64,000 bases of DNA, from the NCBI GenBank assembly GCA_030407085.1, contig CM059584.1, forward strand, positions 137,630,001 to 137,694,000, read 5' to 3'. Positions 1 to 13,540 of the stretch are shown here, piece by piece. The position numbers and the translations under genes were made by a program. Source of the DNA: Trichopria drosophilae (taxonomy: Eukaryota; Arthropoda; Insecta; Hymenoptera; Diapriidae). The notes beneath the pieces were generated by a model. That model was not told the origin of the DNA, ran no database searches, and was given only the letters and a program-made list of their open reading frames with translations. How positions within the stretch are numbered: the first letter of the stretch is position 1; every line of letters starts with the position of its first letter.

Positions 1-3000
1 ATAAAGTGTTTGACACTTTACTCATTTGTGTGCGCCTTAAACTGTTGATGTTATACAAGTGTAAACATACGTTCCAAAAACGTGCCAATTTCAGAAAATT
101 GACTATTTTTCGTGGCACATTCAAAATATCGCCAATATCAAGTTGTTGTTCGGTGTGCTGGTAAGTAAATACCTTATATAAGTATGTAAAGTGCGCGGCA
201 TTCTTATATTTTACATACTTTCAAAGTTATTGAAAGAACTATTTATAAAGTCGTAATTTAACGATGAATTAAACACGTTAAGCTTAGTAACATTGTGGTC
301 AGAAACTAAAAGTATGTTTATTCAGATAAAATTTGGTGTTCTTTATGTGTTTAAAGAAAAACAATTCTTTATTATACTTGTTTAAGCACTGTGTTTCAAA
401 TTAGAGCAATTGTAAAACAAAATATGCATTTCGAGTCTATGTATAAGTGATAACCCGGGAAAAAATGAATCATATATGGATCATATATGAACCATTCTTC
501 AACTCTCACATAAGTGATATTTTTAAAAAATTGGGCGGAAATGCGTTATTTAATTATTAACCTTTCAAAAAATCAAAATTTCAAGCTCATCCCGGTGGTC
601 AATATTTTGGACATTGTACCGCAAAGTTTTAATGCCGTTGAGTAAAAAGGATGCACGAGCGTACATTTTTACTTCTTATGTAGAAATGAATACATATACC
701 CAACGCCAATGTTGTGCTTGATGTTTAAAAAAAAAATTTATTGAGAGGCTGAAATTTAAAAGTTCCAGAGATTTGCCCATATAAACGTATATTGATAATA
801 ATAAATAAACAGTTGAAGTAAAAATGGCGTAAATGATGGAATTTTTCTAAGGCTTCATAATTCTTAAAATACAGATTTCTTTAAATTTTTAACTATTTAA
901 AAAACTGCAAATACCGGAGGATGGCGGTTTTATCCTGTAACTGAAGATGCTGCATTTTAACCTAAAAATTATAAATCGACGTGTTGCAACGCATTTATTA
1001 TCTGCCATACTGAAGAAAACTCAATACCGTTCGTAGTCATTGATCATAATTTGCTTAGCATGACTAATCTATTAATTCTTAAGTAGGTTCAGTAATACAT
1101 GCTACATTTACAATTCAATCACACTTAAACGTTTATCTACGTGGAAATAAATTAGAAAAATTATTTCTAGGATGGAACGTAAATAAAAATGGTACTCGAA
1201 TCGCGATCAATGACCACAATTTGCAGCAAAATTTTCTCGAATCCCACGGGACTAATTCCAGATTTTACCACGAACGAAGAAGTGAAATAAAGTTGATACC
1301 TTACCGAGAAAAGAAATGCGTTTCTTGATTTCCCCGTCTCTTATCCGCAATAATGTAATTTACTGCGCATGCTGTAATGACTCGCAATGTAGATGATTCA
1401 CCCGTATACGAGAAAAGAAGACGCCGATTCCCCCGACAGGTGTAATCGTAAATTACGAACCTGTATTGTCCGTCCTTTTTCCCACGTCGTCGTCTCTCTT
1501 ATATTTTTTCTTTCACCTCTTTTTTTAGGTTCGTGTTTACGCTATTTTTCTCTCTTTAATATTTTCAGCTCCCTCGTTGATCTCGGTATCGCCTGATTTA
1601 TTACATGCGAAATTGTGTTCATAATTTCGCACATTGATAATCGGTGCGATTTACTCCTTTTTTTACGTCTCTTTCACTTTTTAACTTTATTTCGCGAACT
1701 TAGCCTTGGGTTGTAGCTTAATAAATCTTATTAATCAATTGTGTTGAGATGTAAAATTCAATTATTTAGCGTCATAAATTTTTTGGCGTAATTGGACCGA
1801 ATAATATTGTCTACTAGTAAATCTGTGTTTTTATTGAGAACGCTTTATTTACTTTTATAGTTCTGACGATACCGACATCGCGTGTCGTTTACTTTTTCAA
1901 ATTATGGGCCTTGAATTTTCCTTTTGTAATTAACCTATTTTTAATTTGTAATTTATTGATATTAAATATTTAATTTTATCGAATTTGGAATATTGATCGT
2001 AATTATAATAAATGACAATGCCCAAGGTAAACAAATTTTGATAACCATCATTATTTGTTTTATTATATTTAAAAAAATTATTTAATAAGCGTTATAAATA
2101 TTTGTTTACATTTATGTACGACCGTTTTTTGATGCTAATTAGAAGAAAATAAACGCGTTATACGTACATGAACTAATTAGTGAATTAAATAAAATTATAA
2201 GTTGGAATTTAAAGAAATTGACGTTTCGGCCAACAACTGTGTGGCCCTATTTAGAATATAGTTATTTAAAAACAGTATCAATATTTCTAAAAAAATATAG
2301 CATATTGTCAAAAACAGATACAGTAGAGTCTAGTATACTTTGTGACAATGAAGAAAAGGGATTTTGTATACGATATTACTATTTTTTAGTAAAGGTAGTG
2401 TGTCTTTAGGTGGTTTATTACCAAATATGTTGTTATTTATGTGTTTATATGCATATATTTTACAGTTAGTAAATATAATAGTTACAAAAAGTTTCTGTTA
2501 TGAATAGTTGTAGCTAATAGCTTTAGTTTCATAATTAATAATCATAGTTGTAATTAATGTAATTAATATTCTATCCAAAGTGATCTAGATAAAATATTAC
2601 AATTGTGTTATAATTTACACAATCATTAGAGCTATTGATAAGAAAGGTACAGAGAAAATATTGTGACCTTAGATTCACGGGTTGCCTAGTTACAGGCACT
2701 TCAATTTTTACTACGTCGATCGTTACGTGCATATTCAAAAGACAAAATATTCCGTTTTAAAAATGACCAGTGCTTTTTAAAGCTTTTGTTTCGTATTTTA
2801 AGAACATACTAAATAATTTAATTGATTATTCTAAATAAAATGTATAAATTCTTAATTTATTTTCAATAGCAATTTTAAATGCAGTTTCCTATTTTTAAGA
2901 AATTCTTCTCTGGGTTCAATGGAAAAAATTTAAAAAAATAAACGTTCTCAGCTAAATTAATTGTCTCTAGAGCTATTCGATCTGAACAACCAAATTCCTC

Positions 3001-4109
3001 GATACCAAGATTCCAGGATTTGGTGGGCAGAAGTAAGAAGCGACAAGTTTCGAAATAATATTGCTGTTGAGTGTTTACATTTATTTTTAAATAATTCCAA
3101 TACTTAACAGACTTACATTTAAGCTACGGGGTTCTTTGAGGAACAATAACGAAATCGACATCTAAATCATATTCGGATGTTTTGTCATTATGATCAACTT
3201 CATACTTCTTGCTTTCCTTAACGACTTGATTTTAGACTACCCATAAAAGTGATTCTACAAAAATTGTATAAAAAATGTATTCGGCATTGGTCAGTCAAAA
3301 TTTTTATACAATTTATTTCAAATTGTAGGGCGACTTAGAATTTCAAGGCGGAAATGAAAGGGATACGAAATCTTGAAAAATGAAATGCACGAAAGCAGAA
3401 ATCTCGAAGATGATTCCCAATTTCGCAGAAATTTTTTCGACATGATGTGGACTCAGAGAACACACAACACCCACACAGATAACTTCCTTAAGAATTTTTA
3501 AAAAGATAATGCGAAATTCAACTTGTAAATTTTCTTTCGATCGTTGATCCAAGCGCGGTAAATCGGTACTTATTTTTTGAGCTGTGCTGTATGGGTAAAT
3601 TTCTTCTATTGAATTAACTTAATTTAAAGAAGATACTTGCATAGACTGCAATTTTGTCCTGCAAGGTCCATATAATTTTGCATTGTCAATAAAGGTATCA
3701 TCAGAGGGAAGTTTTGAACGAAGAGATAAAGATATAAACCTTGCATTTTTTTCCTATCTTGAAGGTTTATTGAAAGGATTCAGGCAACTATTACTCCAAC
3801 GTTTTAGAGCCGAAGTTATCATTTAAATCGATCTAATACGAATGAAGTTAGAATATTATTTTGTTCAAATAAGTTAAAGCGTTTTTGCTATTTTCGTTTA
3901 ATTATCTTAAGTTGTGAACGCAAGCTATAATTAATTATAAAATATAAGTATAATTAAATTTCAACTTAAAATTGCGTAACTCAGTTAAAACTAAATTATA
4001 TTCATTAAAATGATTTAATGATGGTGTGACAATAAATAATAGCATTTTTAATTTTTAATAATTTCTTTACCCTTTGAAGCGTACATTTTTATTTGCACGG
4101 AAAATAGCT
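1..4109. other. Gene-free AT-rich region
   Basis: No gene is supported. A somewhat GC-richer patch at about 1160-1560 contains a 67-codon frame with a hydrophobic stretch (1393-1596) and a donor-like ACAG|GTGTAA, but nothing I can identify. The possible coding fragment at 3124-3231 is listed separately. Confidence 0.5.
3124..3231 (-). other. Possible orphan C-terminal coding fragment
   Basis: A 35-codon frame on the minus strand reads QVVKESKKYEVDHNDKTSEY and on to end in FVIVPQRTP and a stop. An AATAAA signal follows about 40 bases later (3080-3085, minus strand). Composition and third-base pattern look protein-like. An in-frame TAA sits directly upstream with no good splice acceptor after it, so this could be a decayed last exon or retrocopy. 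I do not recognise the protein, and it may be chance. Confidence 0.2.
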
Positions 4110-4640
4110 GAAACTTGTTACTCGGGGGTTTTCGATGTTGCTGATCACGAATCTGACCTCAGATTTTCAAAATTCAAAATGTAGGATTCAATATGGCATC
4201 CAAAATGAAACAGTTTTCGAGGTCGTAAAAGACGAACTATGAAATTTCAGCATTTATGACCGCTTGTTGAATCTGCTAATTTTTATCTTAAAAATGTAAC
4301 ATTATTCAGTTTGATTTCGATGAAATAACTTTTTACATTTCGAACCGTCATGTTCAATTCGCTCGAAAACCCCCGAGTACCCCGTTTCACCGCGATCAAG
4401 TAAATTTTTTCATTTTGGTCGGTCATATTGGATCTGATATTTTGAATGTTGAATATCTATGGCCAGATTCATAATCAGCAACCTCGAAAACCCCCGAGTT
4501 GTGAGTTTTACCTAGACCAAATAAATTTTTTCATTTCGGTCGGCCATCTTGGATCCGTCATTTTTAATTTTGAAAACCTGATGCCAGATTCGTAATCAGT
4601 GACCCCGAAAACCCCCGAGTGCCTAGTTTCGTCATCTTTC
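4110..4640. repeat. 121-bp repeat units with one inverted copy
   Basis: The motif CGAAAACCCCCGAGT begins at 4364, 4485 and 4606, an exact period of 121 bp. Units also share AAATTTTTTCATTTYGGTCG, GGATC, and CCAGATTC.TAATCAG. An inverted copy at about 4110-4205 carries CTCGGGGGTTTTCG (4121-4134) followed by the same sequences in reverse. The mix of direct and inverted units suggests part of a transposable element rather than a simple satellite. Confidence 0.7.
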
Positions 4641-5117
4641 AGCGAAGGTTTCTTTTCAGCATACATTCTTTAAAAAAAACACGTAATTTTCATACATTGT
4701 TCGTCATCATAAACAATTTAATACAATAATTCATAAAAAAAATATTAATTTGATTACATTTAAAAATATGTTATCGAAGTACGGCCGAAAAAATGTACAC
4801 TAAAATTCAATTTTAATCTACTGAAAAATAAAAAAAAAGAATTGCAAAAAGGTTCTACAGTAAAAGTGTCTTTTACCGGGTATTGGAATTCTAATACCCT
4901 ATAAGCCAGTCTTTTACATATAGGGACAAAAATATTTCTTTTACAGGTTAAAAGACAAAGATTTTTAAAACATCACGTAGTCGGTATAAATATATATTTT
5001 AACAATTAAAAGACACATATTTTTACCATTATAAACGCGGTAATTCTTGGATATAAGAAACATGATTACCTGCTATAATTCAGTTAAAGAACCAGTTCAG
5101 AAAAAATATTATCGTAT

Positions 5118-5388
5118 GTATCAGCTTCGTAGCTCATGCGGTAATGTACTGGACTATACGAACTCGTAGGTCTTGAGTTCGATTCACGTCCGGTGACATT
5201 TTTTCGATTTCGTTTTCAAGCAGCAGCTCGCCGTAGGTAAAACGAACACATTGTTTACGTTTCGAAAATATTGTTTGACCGGCGGAACTCGAGTCATGAC
5301 CGCTACTAAACTTTAACATATAGTTGTCTGCATGCTTTACAAATGTAAGCATGTACGGCTTCTATCAAGGAAGACTACCTGCAGATTT
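5118..5388 (+). mobile_element. tRNA-derived SINE, copy 1
   Basis: A tRNA-like head has an A box TAGCTCATGCGG (5130-5141) and a B box GTTCGATTC (5177-5185), as in Pol III promoters. A non-tRNA body follows with TTTTTCGATTTCGTTTTCAAG, CGAAAATATTGTTT and GGCGGAA..CGA.TCATGACC. The whole unit of roughly 260 bp aligns with a second copy on the other strand at 37087-37327, which proves a dispersed repeat. The body continues to ACCTGCAGAT near 5388. The source tRNA is uncertain. Confidence 0.75.
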
Positions 5389-7633
5389 AACAAAACTTGA
5401 GGATTATATTGTGTAAACATTTTTGTAAAAAGGCAAATTCGCTTGTTAAAATAATAAAAGAAAAAAAATAACCTTTTTCTAACCTATAAACACCTGATTC
5501 ATAACATCAGTCAACATATGATAACTTTTCATAATATTGTTGTAAAACTATTAAAATTATTCATATATACCAATATCATGGTCGACCGAAAAGCACTTTA
5601 AAATTAAAAATAAACGAATTGCATTTACTTAGAGTAAAATTTAGTGAAATTTACTACACTGTAAAAATAAACACTTCAATGAAGAAAAGAAATGGTATCT
5701 ACTGAAATGTGGTGTTTGACATTTTTTATTTTATTAGATTCAGCGGCCCAAAATATATAACAAATACCTAGTCTTGTTCCATTTTGAAGATTACGATTTT
5801 TTTCTTGCAGTAAATGTGGAAATTTTCCTGAAAAATAAATTTTTCGCACTTTGAACCTCCAATATAAAAAACTCAGACGTGTAGGGCCAATTCTGTGGAC
5901 GAATTCGGATTCAGCGGTCTAAAATCTATAAGAAAGACCTAGTTTCGTTTCTTGCACATGACATAAGTTCTTTTTGTTGTCCGGTGTAATTTTCAACTAG
6001 CACGTGCACCTTCTCAAAGGTCAAGATACACCTATTTCCTTTTTTGTTATGAAAATTCTGGCAAGAACTTTCACTTTATGAAATACGTTCATTTGCTTTG
6101 ACAGATGGTCAACATTGACTAATATCAGGTCAAATGATTGTACTGAAGAAAACCTTCTAATCCTCTATTACACAGTATTACATTCAACACGTGGCTGTAT
6201 ACGTATGATGACTAATGAAAAATGATTTAATTCGTCTTTCGTTTGTTCAATGTGTAATTTGTAAATGTCAATTTCAAAAAGAAAGTTGATATATTCTCCA
6301 CATGTAAAACGTTCAATGTAAAAAGAATAATATAACATATAATTATCTATCAAAATATGATATAATTGGAGTAATTATTGACTTCATAATATCTTCTAAT
6401 TACTTATTTCTTAATGTTTAGTAAAGTTAATTTTTAAGGAAAAAAATAGAATATTTGATGAATAAAAAATTTGATTCTTTAGGTGTTATATTCGTATAGT
6501 ATTTAATTATTTTATATTTTCGGTTTTTGTTTATATTTTGTTCACTTAATATAAATAGATGAAAAAAAATAAGGATGCGACTAACCACATTAGTTAACCA
6601 TGCATTCTCCAAAATTAATTAAAAACCAATAAATATTCTCTTACGCGAATGTTCGTAACTTTAAATTATATCAATTGATTTCTATAGTATAACATTATAG
6701 TAACATAATAAAGGATAATATTTGTTTGACTTTACGATACATACATTAATCGGAATGTCTTAAAATAGAGTTCAAATTTCCTATACAAAATATGCAAAGG
6801 TACTGTAATTGAAACTTTAATACCTGCCATTACAGTACGTAGCATAATTTCCAAAAGATTTCAATTTCACCCATTTTGTCTTTTTTATCGGCGCGGTTGT
6901 TTGATATCCCGTAATAGGATCTTCCTGATCTGCCGACGCACAGTGATAAATTGTTTTACACTGGATTTTAATGGAATACGTGAATTTTGCCATTATTTTC
7001 CATGCAACAGTTTCATATTTATGAAAACTTATAAAAAATTACATTTACATTTTAAAAGTTGAAATGTAATTATAAAAAATTGTACTGTTTCAATTATATC
7101 CGATAATTAAATTGTTTAGTTATTCTTAGAATTACGATAAAAAAATATTCAATTCTTTTGTTATTTATTAAATATTCAACAATAAAAAAAATGTAAAATA
7201 ATTTTAAAAAATATTTTTGTTATGACAGTCCTAATTAGATATTCTTCTAAATATTTATTTGCTTTTTTATGTTTGCTAAACGTCATTCCATATCGTTTCC
7301 TTTTTAAATTTACAAATAATTCTCTCTTTTGTTTAGTTAAGTTATTATTTTAACTGGAAGGATAATGTGCCCGAAAATAAATATTATTATTAAATGGCAA
7401 TAAAAAGTCAATATTTACCGCTTTTGAAACGATTAACTAAATCAATTTCAAAATTACTTATGACGTTACTAAATACTATAATTAACTTATTACTAATTCA
7501 ACGAAATTTCTATTAAAAATCACTTAAACCTTAAATAAATTTTATATGCAAATAAATATATGTTCAATGGACATTATGTTTAAAAAAAATGGTCAATCAC
7601 GTCAGATGTTATTGTATGAATTAATATAGAGTT
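5389..7633. other. Gene-free AT-rich region
   Basis: Low-complexity AT-rich sequence. All frames are short and biased to Asn, Ile, Lys and Phe. I see no element ends or gene signals. Confidence 0.55.
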
Positions 7634-7920
7634 GTACAGGGTGTCCAAGAACTGGGTAACGATATTTCAGAAGGTGATTATCTTCATGATATTTCAAACA
7701 AAAAAGTCCTGTACCAAAATTAGATCTGAGGTTCAGAATTTGACGGCTCAGAAGTTAAAAATTAATTTTTTTGCAATAACTCGACTCGCTTTTACGTTAT
7801 TTCAATGAGTGAGTTTTTTTTCTTTTTTCTTCCTTTCGTTGTTAATTTCATCACTAGTTGAGATTGTAAATGGTCATTTTCAAACTTTTTATTGAGCCAT
7901 CCAATTTTTCGTTAAGAGTA
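7634..7920. repeat. Dispersed repeat with ACAGGGTGTCC terminus (tentative)
   Basis: The stretch opens with ACAGGGTGTCCAAGAACTGG, a type of terminus I recall from repeats in many arthropod genomes, followed by moderately complex sequence up to the LINE tail at 7938. No matching second end was found in the window, so the boundaries are not supported. Confidence 0.25.
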
Positions 7921-7937
7921 TTTAACCTGCGATGAAT

Positions 7938-8150
7938 ATAATAATAATAATAATAATAATAATCGACTTTATTGCTTATATCAGGAAAACACTATATACA
8001 TCAGATAATTTATTTTTAATTACTAATTTTTAGTAACTAATTAAATGAATTTACAGTTTATTAAGGTACAGAATATGTGCAAGGGTTGCCTTTTCATATT
8101 ATATTAAAGTAAATTAATTTTATTTTAACTTTTATAATATTGGTTTCCAT
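7938..8150 (-). mobile_element. LINE 3' end with (AAT)n tail
   Basis: On the minus strand the sequence ends in AATAAAGTCGAT followed by an (ATT)n microsatellite. This is the same 3' terminus as the LINE at 24312-25697. The sequence upstream differs from that element's 3'UTR, so this is a related but separate, strongly 5'-truncated copy. The upstream limit is uncertain. Confidence 0.5.
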
Positions 8151-9890
8151 TTCAAAGTTCATAAATAATACCATACATAATTACGTCAGACATTTCTAAA
8201 TGAAAAAATACGCGGAAAAACACTGCCGTTAATGTCTTGGCAACAAACTTTTTCGTTTTTTTTAAAGATGGTTTTGAATATTTCTCGAAAATCAGCCAAT
8301 ATTCTGGTTGCTCATTGAGGTTCTACGGCGAAGTAACAAAACGAAATATACTATAGCAGTGCCTTGGATAATATCATTTAATCCTTTCCCAACGGCATTT
8401 GAGAAGTATTTGAGCATTTTTGTTTAGTTTCTCTAAACAAATTTGAGCAAATCTGAAAATCTTACCTTGAATTCAAAGGTGAAAAATATATTGAAACACT
8501 ACTTGTAATATCTCGGCTAAATAATTTTATTCGTGTCTAGTGCCACTTAAAAAACATTTTAAAACATTTAAACGATAAACTGTTTTTGATGAACCCAATT
8601 TTTTGAGGGAAAGTTACTTTTGAATTTCATTCAGCCGATTAGTTAGTTTTTTTTTAATTACCTCACAGTACTCATTATACTCGACGAAATTCAATAATGG
8701 ACCTATTTAACTGATGACGTTCGGTAAAAAGTATATTACGAATTCCTAAGGTTTTGTTTTAAATACATGTTTGCGCGACAAACTTCTAACAAACATTAAC
8801 TACTTATTTCAATAAATTAAAGTACAGATTGTGTAATATCGTCATTTCTATCACATACATATATTAACTAGACTGACAAAACTGTTGGTAAATTCATTCA
8901 CTTTTATACTACTTTGCATAGTTCAATATATCTTTAGTAGTATTTGACCAGTTGAAGGAACTAACCTAAAGCAGATACAAGAGCTGGAAATGAAATCAAT
9001 GTATTGATAGAAGTATATTTAGAAATTAAAACACTGTCAACATGGATAGTTGGCTTATACTCAAATACACCATAAACAATGCAGTATTTTTATTGATTGA
9101 AACTCGATCATATCTGGGGTATTAAGAAATTCAAAATATATTTTGTAATATGTTTCAGAAACATAACGTGACATCCTTGAATTTTTTTCTCTAATTTATT
9201 TCAAATTATGTAATATATCTGTGGTAGCCAGGTAATACCAGGTAACTATAATTTTATAATATATTGAAAATACACCGAAAACAAAAAGGAAGTTTTATTT
9301 ACAATCGCTGTATGAGATTTAAAAAAATTTTTTTATTAAAAATCATATTTTATTAGTATTTAATAATTAAAACAATGTAAATACATATTTTTTGCGAAAA
9401 ACGCAGTAGCTTGATGCATTTCTTAGAAAAAAGGCACCTCGAAGATATGTAAATAACTAGGAATAACTAATTTATTTCTTTTATTTTGGGCATAAAAAAA
9501 ATATAGACATTTTTGTTAGTTCAATATGGTTGACTGAAAAACTGACAATTTCACAAACTAGTTCTTTTATAGTTAAATTTACGTGTAAGCATTTGTCCAA
9601 CATCTATTTTATTCTTCTATCGCTTTTTTGTTCTTTTCAGATTATTTTTCGAATAATATTTTTAGATCTTTTTACGCAAGGTAATAATTTCGGTTTGTGC
9701 ATAATTTTTGTCTCAGGAGGTCAAATGTGAAAATAGAACCTTCTTCAGAAATGCACAAAAAACACAAGTTTCACAAACTGAGTAAAATGCTTAGATATTA
9801 AAATTTGAATTTTAATATTGTGTAAAGAATAAATATGAATAAGAAAACGAAAATATATTACTAACTGATGTACGTCTTTGACCACCAAAT
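8151..9890. other. Gene-free AT-rich region
   Basis: No coding or repeat structure is recognisable here apart from runs of A and T. Confidence 0.5.
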
Positions 9891-10071
9891 CACAATGTTT
9901 TTGTGATGCATGCTTTCAATTTTTCTAACTAATTTTTTCTGACGACAGGAATTCGGCTTTATCAGAAATAAAGTAAATTTAACTAGAAAAATTCGCCATA
10001 TTTGTGAATATGCCGTAAGGACGGCAAAATTAGCTGGAAAAATTATAATTATGCATCACAAAAACATCCTG
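9891..10071. mobile_element. Short inverted-repeat element (MITE-like), 181 bp
   Basis: The left end CACAATGTTTTTGTGATGCAT and the right end, read on the minus strand as CAGGATGTTTTTGTGATGCA, form inverted termini. The match continues into AATTTTTC.A.CTAATTTT for about 40 bp. There is no reading frame of note. A clear target-site duplication was not found, so the superfamily is undetermined. Confidence 0.6.
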
Positions 10072-11967
10072 ATATCATTAGTTATTTATTTATGGGTTCA
10101 TAATTACGAGTATAAAAATGTATTTTTTACATGAAAATAGATTATTTATCAAATTTTTACTCAAAATGAGTATCAAAATTTTATTCAATTTGTCATTAAA
10201 CTTATGAAATTTTATTCGATTTGATTATCCCGTTAGCACTTTCATAGCTTTATAATGTTGGATTGAATATTTGTTTCAATTCTAGTTCTTATTTCATGTT
10301 GCGTATATACGATGGACTGAGTTCATTGCTCCAATGACTTTTGTTTCTTAGTGTAGTAAAATAGATGTAATGAAATTGATTAAACGAAAATACTTCTAAC
10401 GAAACTAAAAAATAAGTCTAACGAAAATACGACTAAAGAAAATAAATCAAACCTGTCAAAATCTGTTACTATGCACATTGTGAATTCTACTAATTATTAT
10501 ATGTTGCTATTTATTTTTGATGGGTCCATGTTTGTTGTCAGCATAAATTAATGTGGCAATGTCATATTAGATACCTATTTTTCTTATTTCAATATTTAAC
10601 AAATAAACGTAGCGTTTAATGGTTATTTTTTTATTAACTAGAGATAAATAGTTGCAATATTACTAAAATAACCATATGAAATCTAGCCATATATGAACGT
10701 CATTTACCCAACAACAAAGGTGATTTTGATTTTGGGCATCAAATCAGTATTCTTTTTTTTCCCAATAAAAAAAGTTAATTGAATCACTTTTCATTTCTCT
10801 CTATAGACAAAATTATACGTCACGACGAGTGGGAAGCCACGATAGGTTGCACAACAATGACAAGATAAACTGAACAGATGAAAAATCACTTTCATTTGAA
10901 ATCGTAGCTGGTCCTTTTTCGGAAATATCCAGATTTTTTATATTTCAGATCGAAAGAGTGTTTTCGAAATTGAAAAAACGTTAAATTCTCGGTACGTAAA
11001 ATTTATGATAATTCTTGATGTTATGACAATTCTAGTTGGTCATTTACATAAGTAAAGGAAATTATTTTGAACAAAATTAATTGCATTGAATCTTCGTTAC
11101 GCGTCTCGTGCTTTCTTACAGCATCAATCGCGTATTATACGTCCCAATCCTCGCGCAATTAAGATCGAATTTCTTTATTGACTTTTAATTGGTTCATTTA
11201 TGTATTATAAGATAATACGAAAATGCGTTTTATTAATAAGTTTTATCTAGTTTGAACCATTTCAAAGGTGCCTCACGAGGTTGAAACTTAAACCTCTTAT
11301 TTTTTTTTTTATTTTTTACAATAATTTTAATCATTTTTTTTGACATTTTTTTATAGTTTTCTCATTTTTATTAACCAATTTTCGAAAATATGTTGTGGTC
11401 AGATTAAAAAGGCTGCCTTCTTTAACGTTTTAAAAATATATTTTAGTCTTATAGATTATGTTTATTTCATACCTGTTCCAAAAATGATTGGTGAAGCGGT
11501 GTTAATTGAAATTTTACACTAAGCGCTTTTAATTTTTCAAAATTAACTCTGCGTACTCGCAAAAATAACTAACCAGATATGTTCATAAATTATTGCCATC
11601 AAGAATTACTAAAAATTTTAAATGTAACGAAATTTTAACAATCGTAAAAACTGGTTTAAATACTATTAAAAATGTAAATATAAAAAGAAACAACTATGAT
11701 TTTAGTTCAAATTTATTTTTTATCATCAATTTATTTTGTCTAAAATATTTAAAATATTCCGAATAGTAAATTAAAAAAAAAGTAAAATGTGTTGAGAATG
11801 ACTATCATCTTATTTAATTTAAATTACGTTACTTCTCTGTTAAATGTGTATTATACGATTATATTTAATTTCATGCGTAAATTAAGTTTTATTACCTTAT
11901 GCAATTTACAATGCATTTAACGCGATTGGAAATAAATTTAACGCTCCCAAACAATTAAAAAAAAACC
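10072..11967. other. Gene-free AT-rich region
   Basis: A short AACGAAAATAC repeat (about 10380-10440) is the only pattern seen. The 60-codon frame at 11340-11522 is low-complexity and unsupported. Confidence 0.5.
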
Positions 11968-12045
11968 TAGACCCGTCGGAGAATCGAACCTGGGTCTTTC
12001 GCGTCCAGTACGCTACACTCGCACTTATATAATTTTCTATGACGA
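11968..12045 (-). pseudogene. tRNA-like relic (tRNA- or SINE-derived)
   Basis: On the minus strand GACCCAGGTTCGATTCTCCGA gives a good B box and T-arm, preceded by GCGAGTGTAGCGTACTGG, a weak A-box-like region, and followed by a run of nine T on that strand. The acceptor stem does not pair convincingly and I cannot assign an anticodon, so it is a relic and not a working tRNA. The 3' half resembles tRNA-Asp. Confidence 0.4.
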
Positions 12046-12714
12046 AAGATGGTTATTTGTTTTTAGAGGTAGTAGAAAAATATATAAAATCACCGTTAAT
12101 ATAAGATTTGAATTATTTCATTTACCGAAATTTTTAATTATTAAAATTTTATAATTTTCGTTTGTTAATTTTGAATGTTGAACTATCATACACTTTCTAC
12201 ACTTGTTTATGTAAAGTAAATGTCTTGAACACTGATAATATTTACTATCGAGTCAGTCAGCACTTCAATATGGCACGCCTCAATGACTCTTTTCTACCAC
12301 AGTTTTTTTTGAAAACTTTCTTTTTTCTTTTCAAAATTGTTTCACGCAGTAGTACGGTTTTTTCAAACAAAATGTTTTTATTGGTACGTTATTTCAAATA
12401 GTCTTCTTTTCCATGGACTTTTACAGATAAGTATATGAAAAGTGTTTATAATTTATAAAAAAAAAAATTTTAAATATCGGTGTTCTCCTGTATTTCTTCA
12501 TTGACATGATCTCAATGTGACACTTTTATCACATTTTTTTGTAATTTAAAAATTTATTTGTATATGTTTACAGAATGGTTATTATTCAATTCTGAAGAGG
12601 GTCACGAATTTGATGACCGAAACGTAATTTAATATTTATTAATGTTTAAACCTTCAACTATCTAATATACCAAGAAATAATATTCAACATATTTATTTCG
12701 AATAACACTGACCG

Positions 12715-13015
12715 CCAAAATTTTACTTTTTGTCTGCCTTTGTCAAGCGAAGTATCGTACTGAAAACGATGGTGCTACCAGAAATTTTCTATCACTTTAC
12801 ATTTTGGAGAAAAATGAGATTAAATGTGTCAAAAATAGAGTTTTTGGCCTTATTTCGGTTTACTTTGTAGCAGCAGAGAATTTATTTCTGACAAACGAAG
12901 TATCATTTACGACCTATGTTTTTCTGCTGAAAACGATGCCACTCGCAGAATTTTGCTATCACGTCACATTTCGGAGAACAAACGAGGTTAAATGTGTTTT
13001 TTTAATGTTTTTACT
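12715..13015 (+). repeat. Dispersed repeat with two direct units
   Basis: Two tandem units of roughly 145 bp share AAGCGAAGTATC or AAACGAAGTATC, CTGAAAACGATG, CTATCAC.T.ACATTT and GAGAAAAATGAG.TTAAATGTG. The same sequence, including the leading AAAATTTTACTTTTTGTCT, recurs at 51240-51600 as an inverted pair. This is one repeat family in two arrangements. Confidence 0.65.
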
Positions 13016-13253
13016 TCTACTTTTGAATCATGAACATTAATTTTCATTAAAAAGTATACAAATCGATTTTTCGTTCCTGAATTGAAATTTCCTGAAAGAA
13101 TTCTTAAAATTCGTGCACTTATGCATTACATTTCATGAACGTTCATTGAATTTCATTCAAATGTACCTAAATATTAATTTAATATACAGTCCCATTAAAT
13201 CCTATGTGCTATTGTATATTAAAAATACATTAAATTTCATGACATTTTTTACA

Positions 13254-13540
13254 ATGTATCGACACGACATCCCCGCTTTTAATTTTTCTCGTCATGGGCA
13301 ACCTATCGTTGTTTTCTGCCCACCGCGACAGGTAAATAATTCATGTGATTAATAAAAATATTGCTAAATCCAAAATAAACAATTTTCAAAACTAGTCAAC
13401 ATTAAAGTTTCAAAATGATTTTTACTTTCTACTTTCAGAGTGCATACTCCTCTATAAGAAAATTGATTACAAGTGTGGATCGTTTACAAAGGTTCCCTGC
13501 AAGATTATTATCGATCACTGAGATGATCCACGCGATATAG
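13254..13540 (+). other. Candidate two-exon small ORF (59 codons)
   Basis: An ATG at 13254 opens 26 codons ending CCACCGCGACAG at 13331, directly before a donor GTAAAT. A 107-base intron ends in a strong acceptor TTTTTACTTTCTACTTTCAG at 13438. The next 33 codons continue in the same phase to TAG at 13538-13540. A further donor-like AAG|GTGAGG lies at 13619/13620. The region is richer in GC than its surroundings. The predicted product has no recognised domain; this could equally be a UTR or non-coding RNA exon pair, or chance. Confidence 0.25.

Noticed and set aside
1393..1596. 67-codon ORF with a hydrophobic stretch
   Set aside because: No homology, promoter or splice context is visible and the second half is T-rich low complexity.
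4858..5022. Possible TIR pair around GTAAAA.TGTCTTTTA
   Set aside because: Only about 15 bp match and the interior is AT-rich repeats of the same word. Too weak to call an element.
5121..5197. Functional tRNA gene
   Set aside because: A and B boxes are present but stems do not pair properly and the unit continues into a repeated body shared with 37087-37327, so it is a SINE head.
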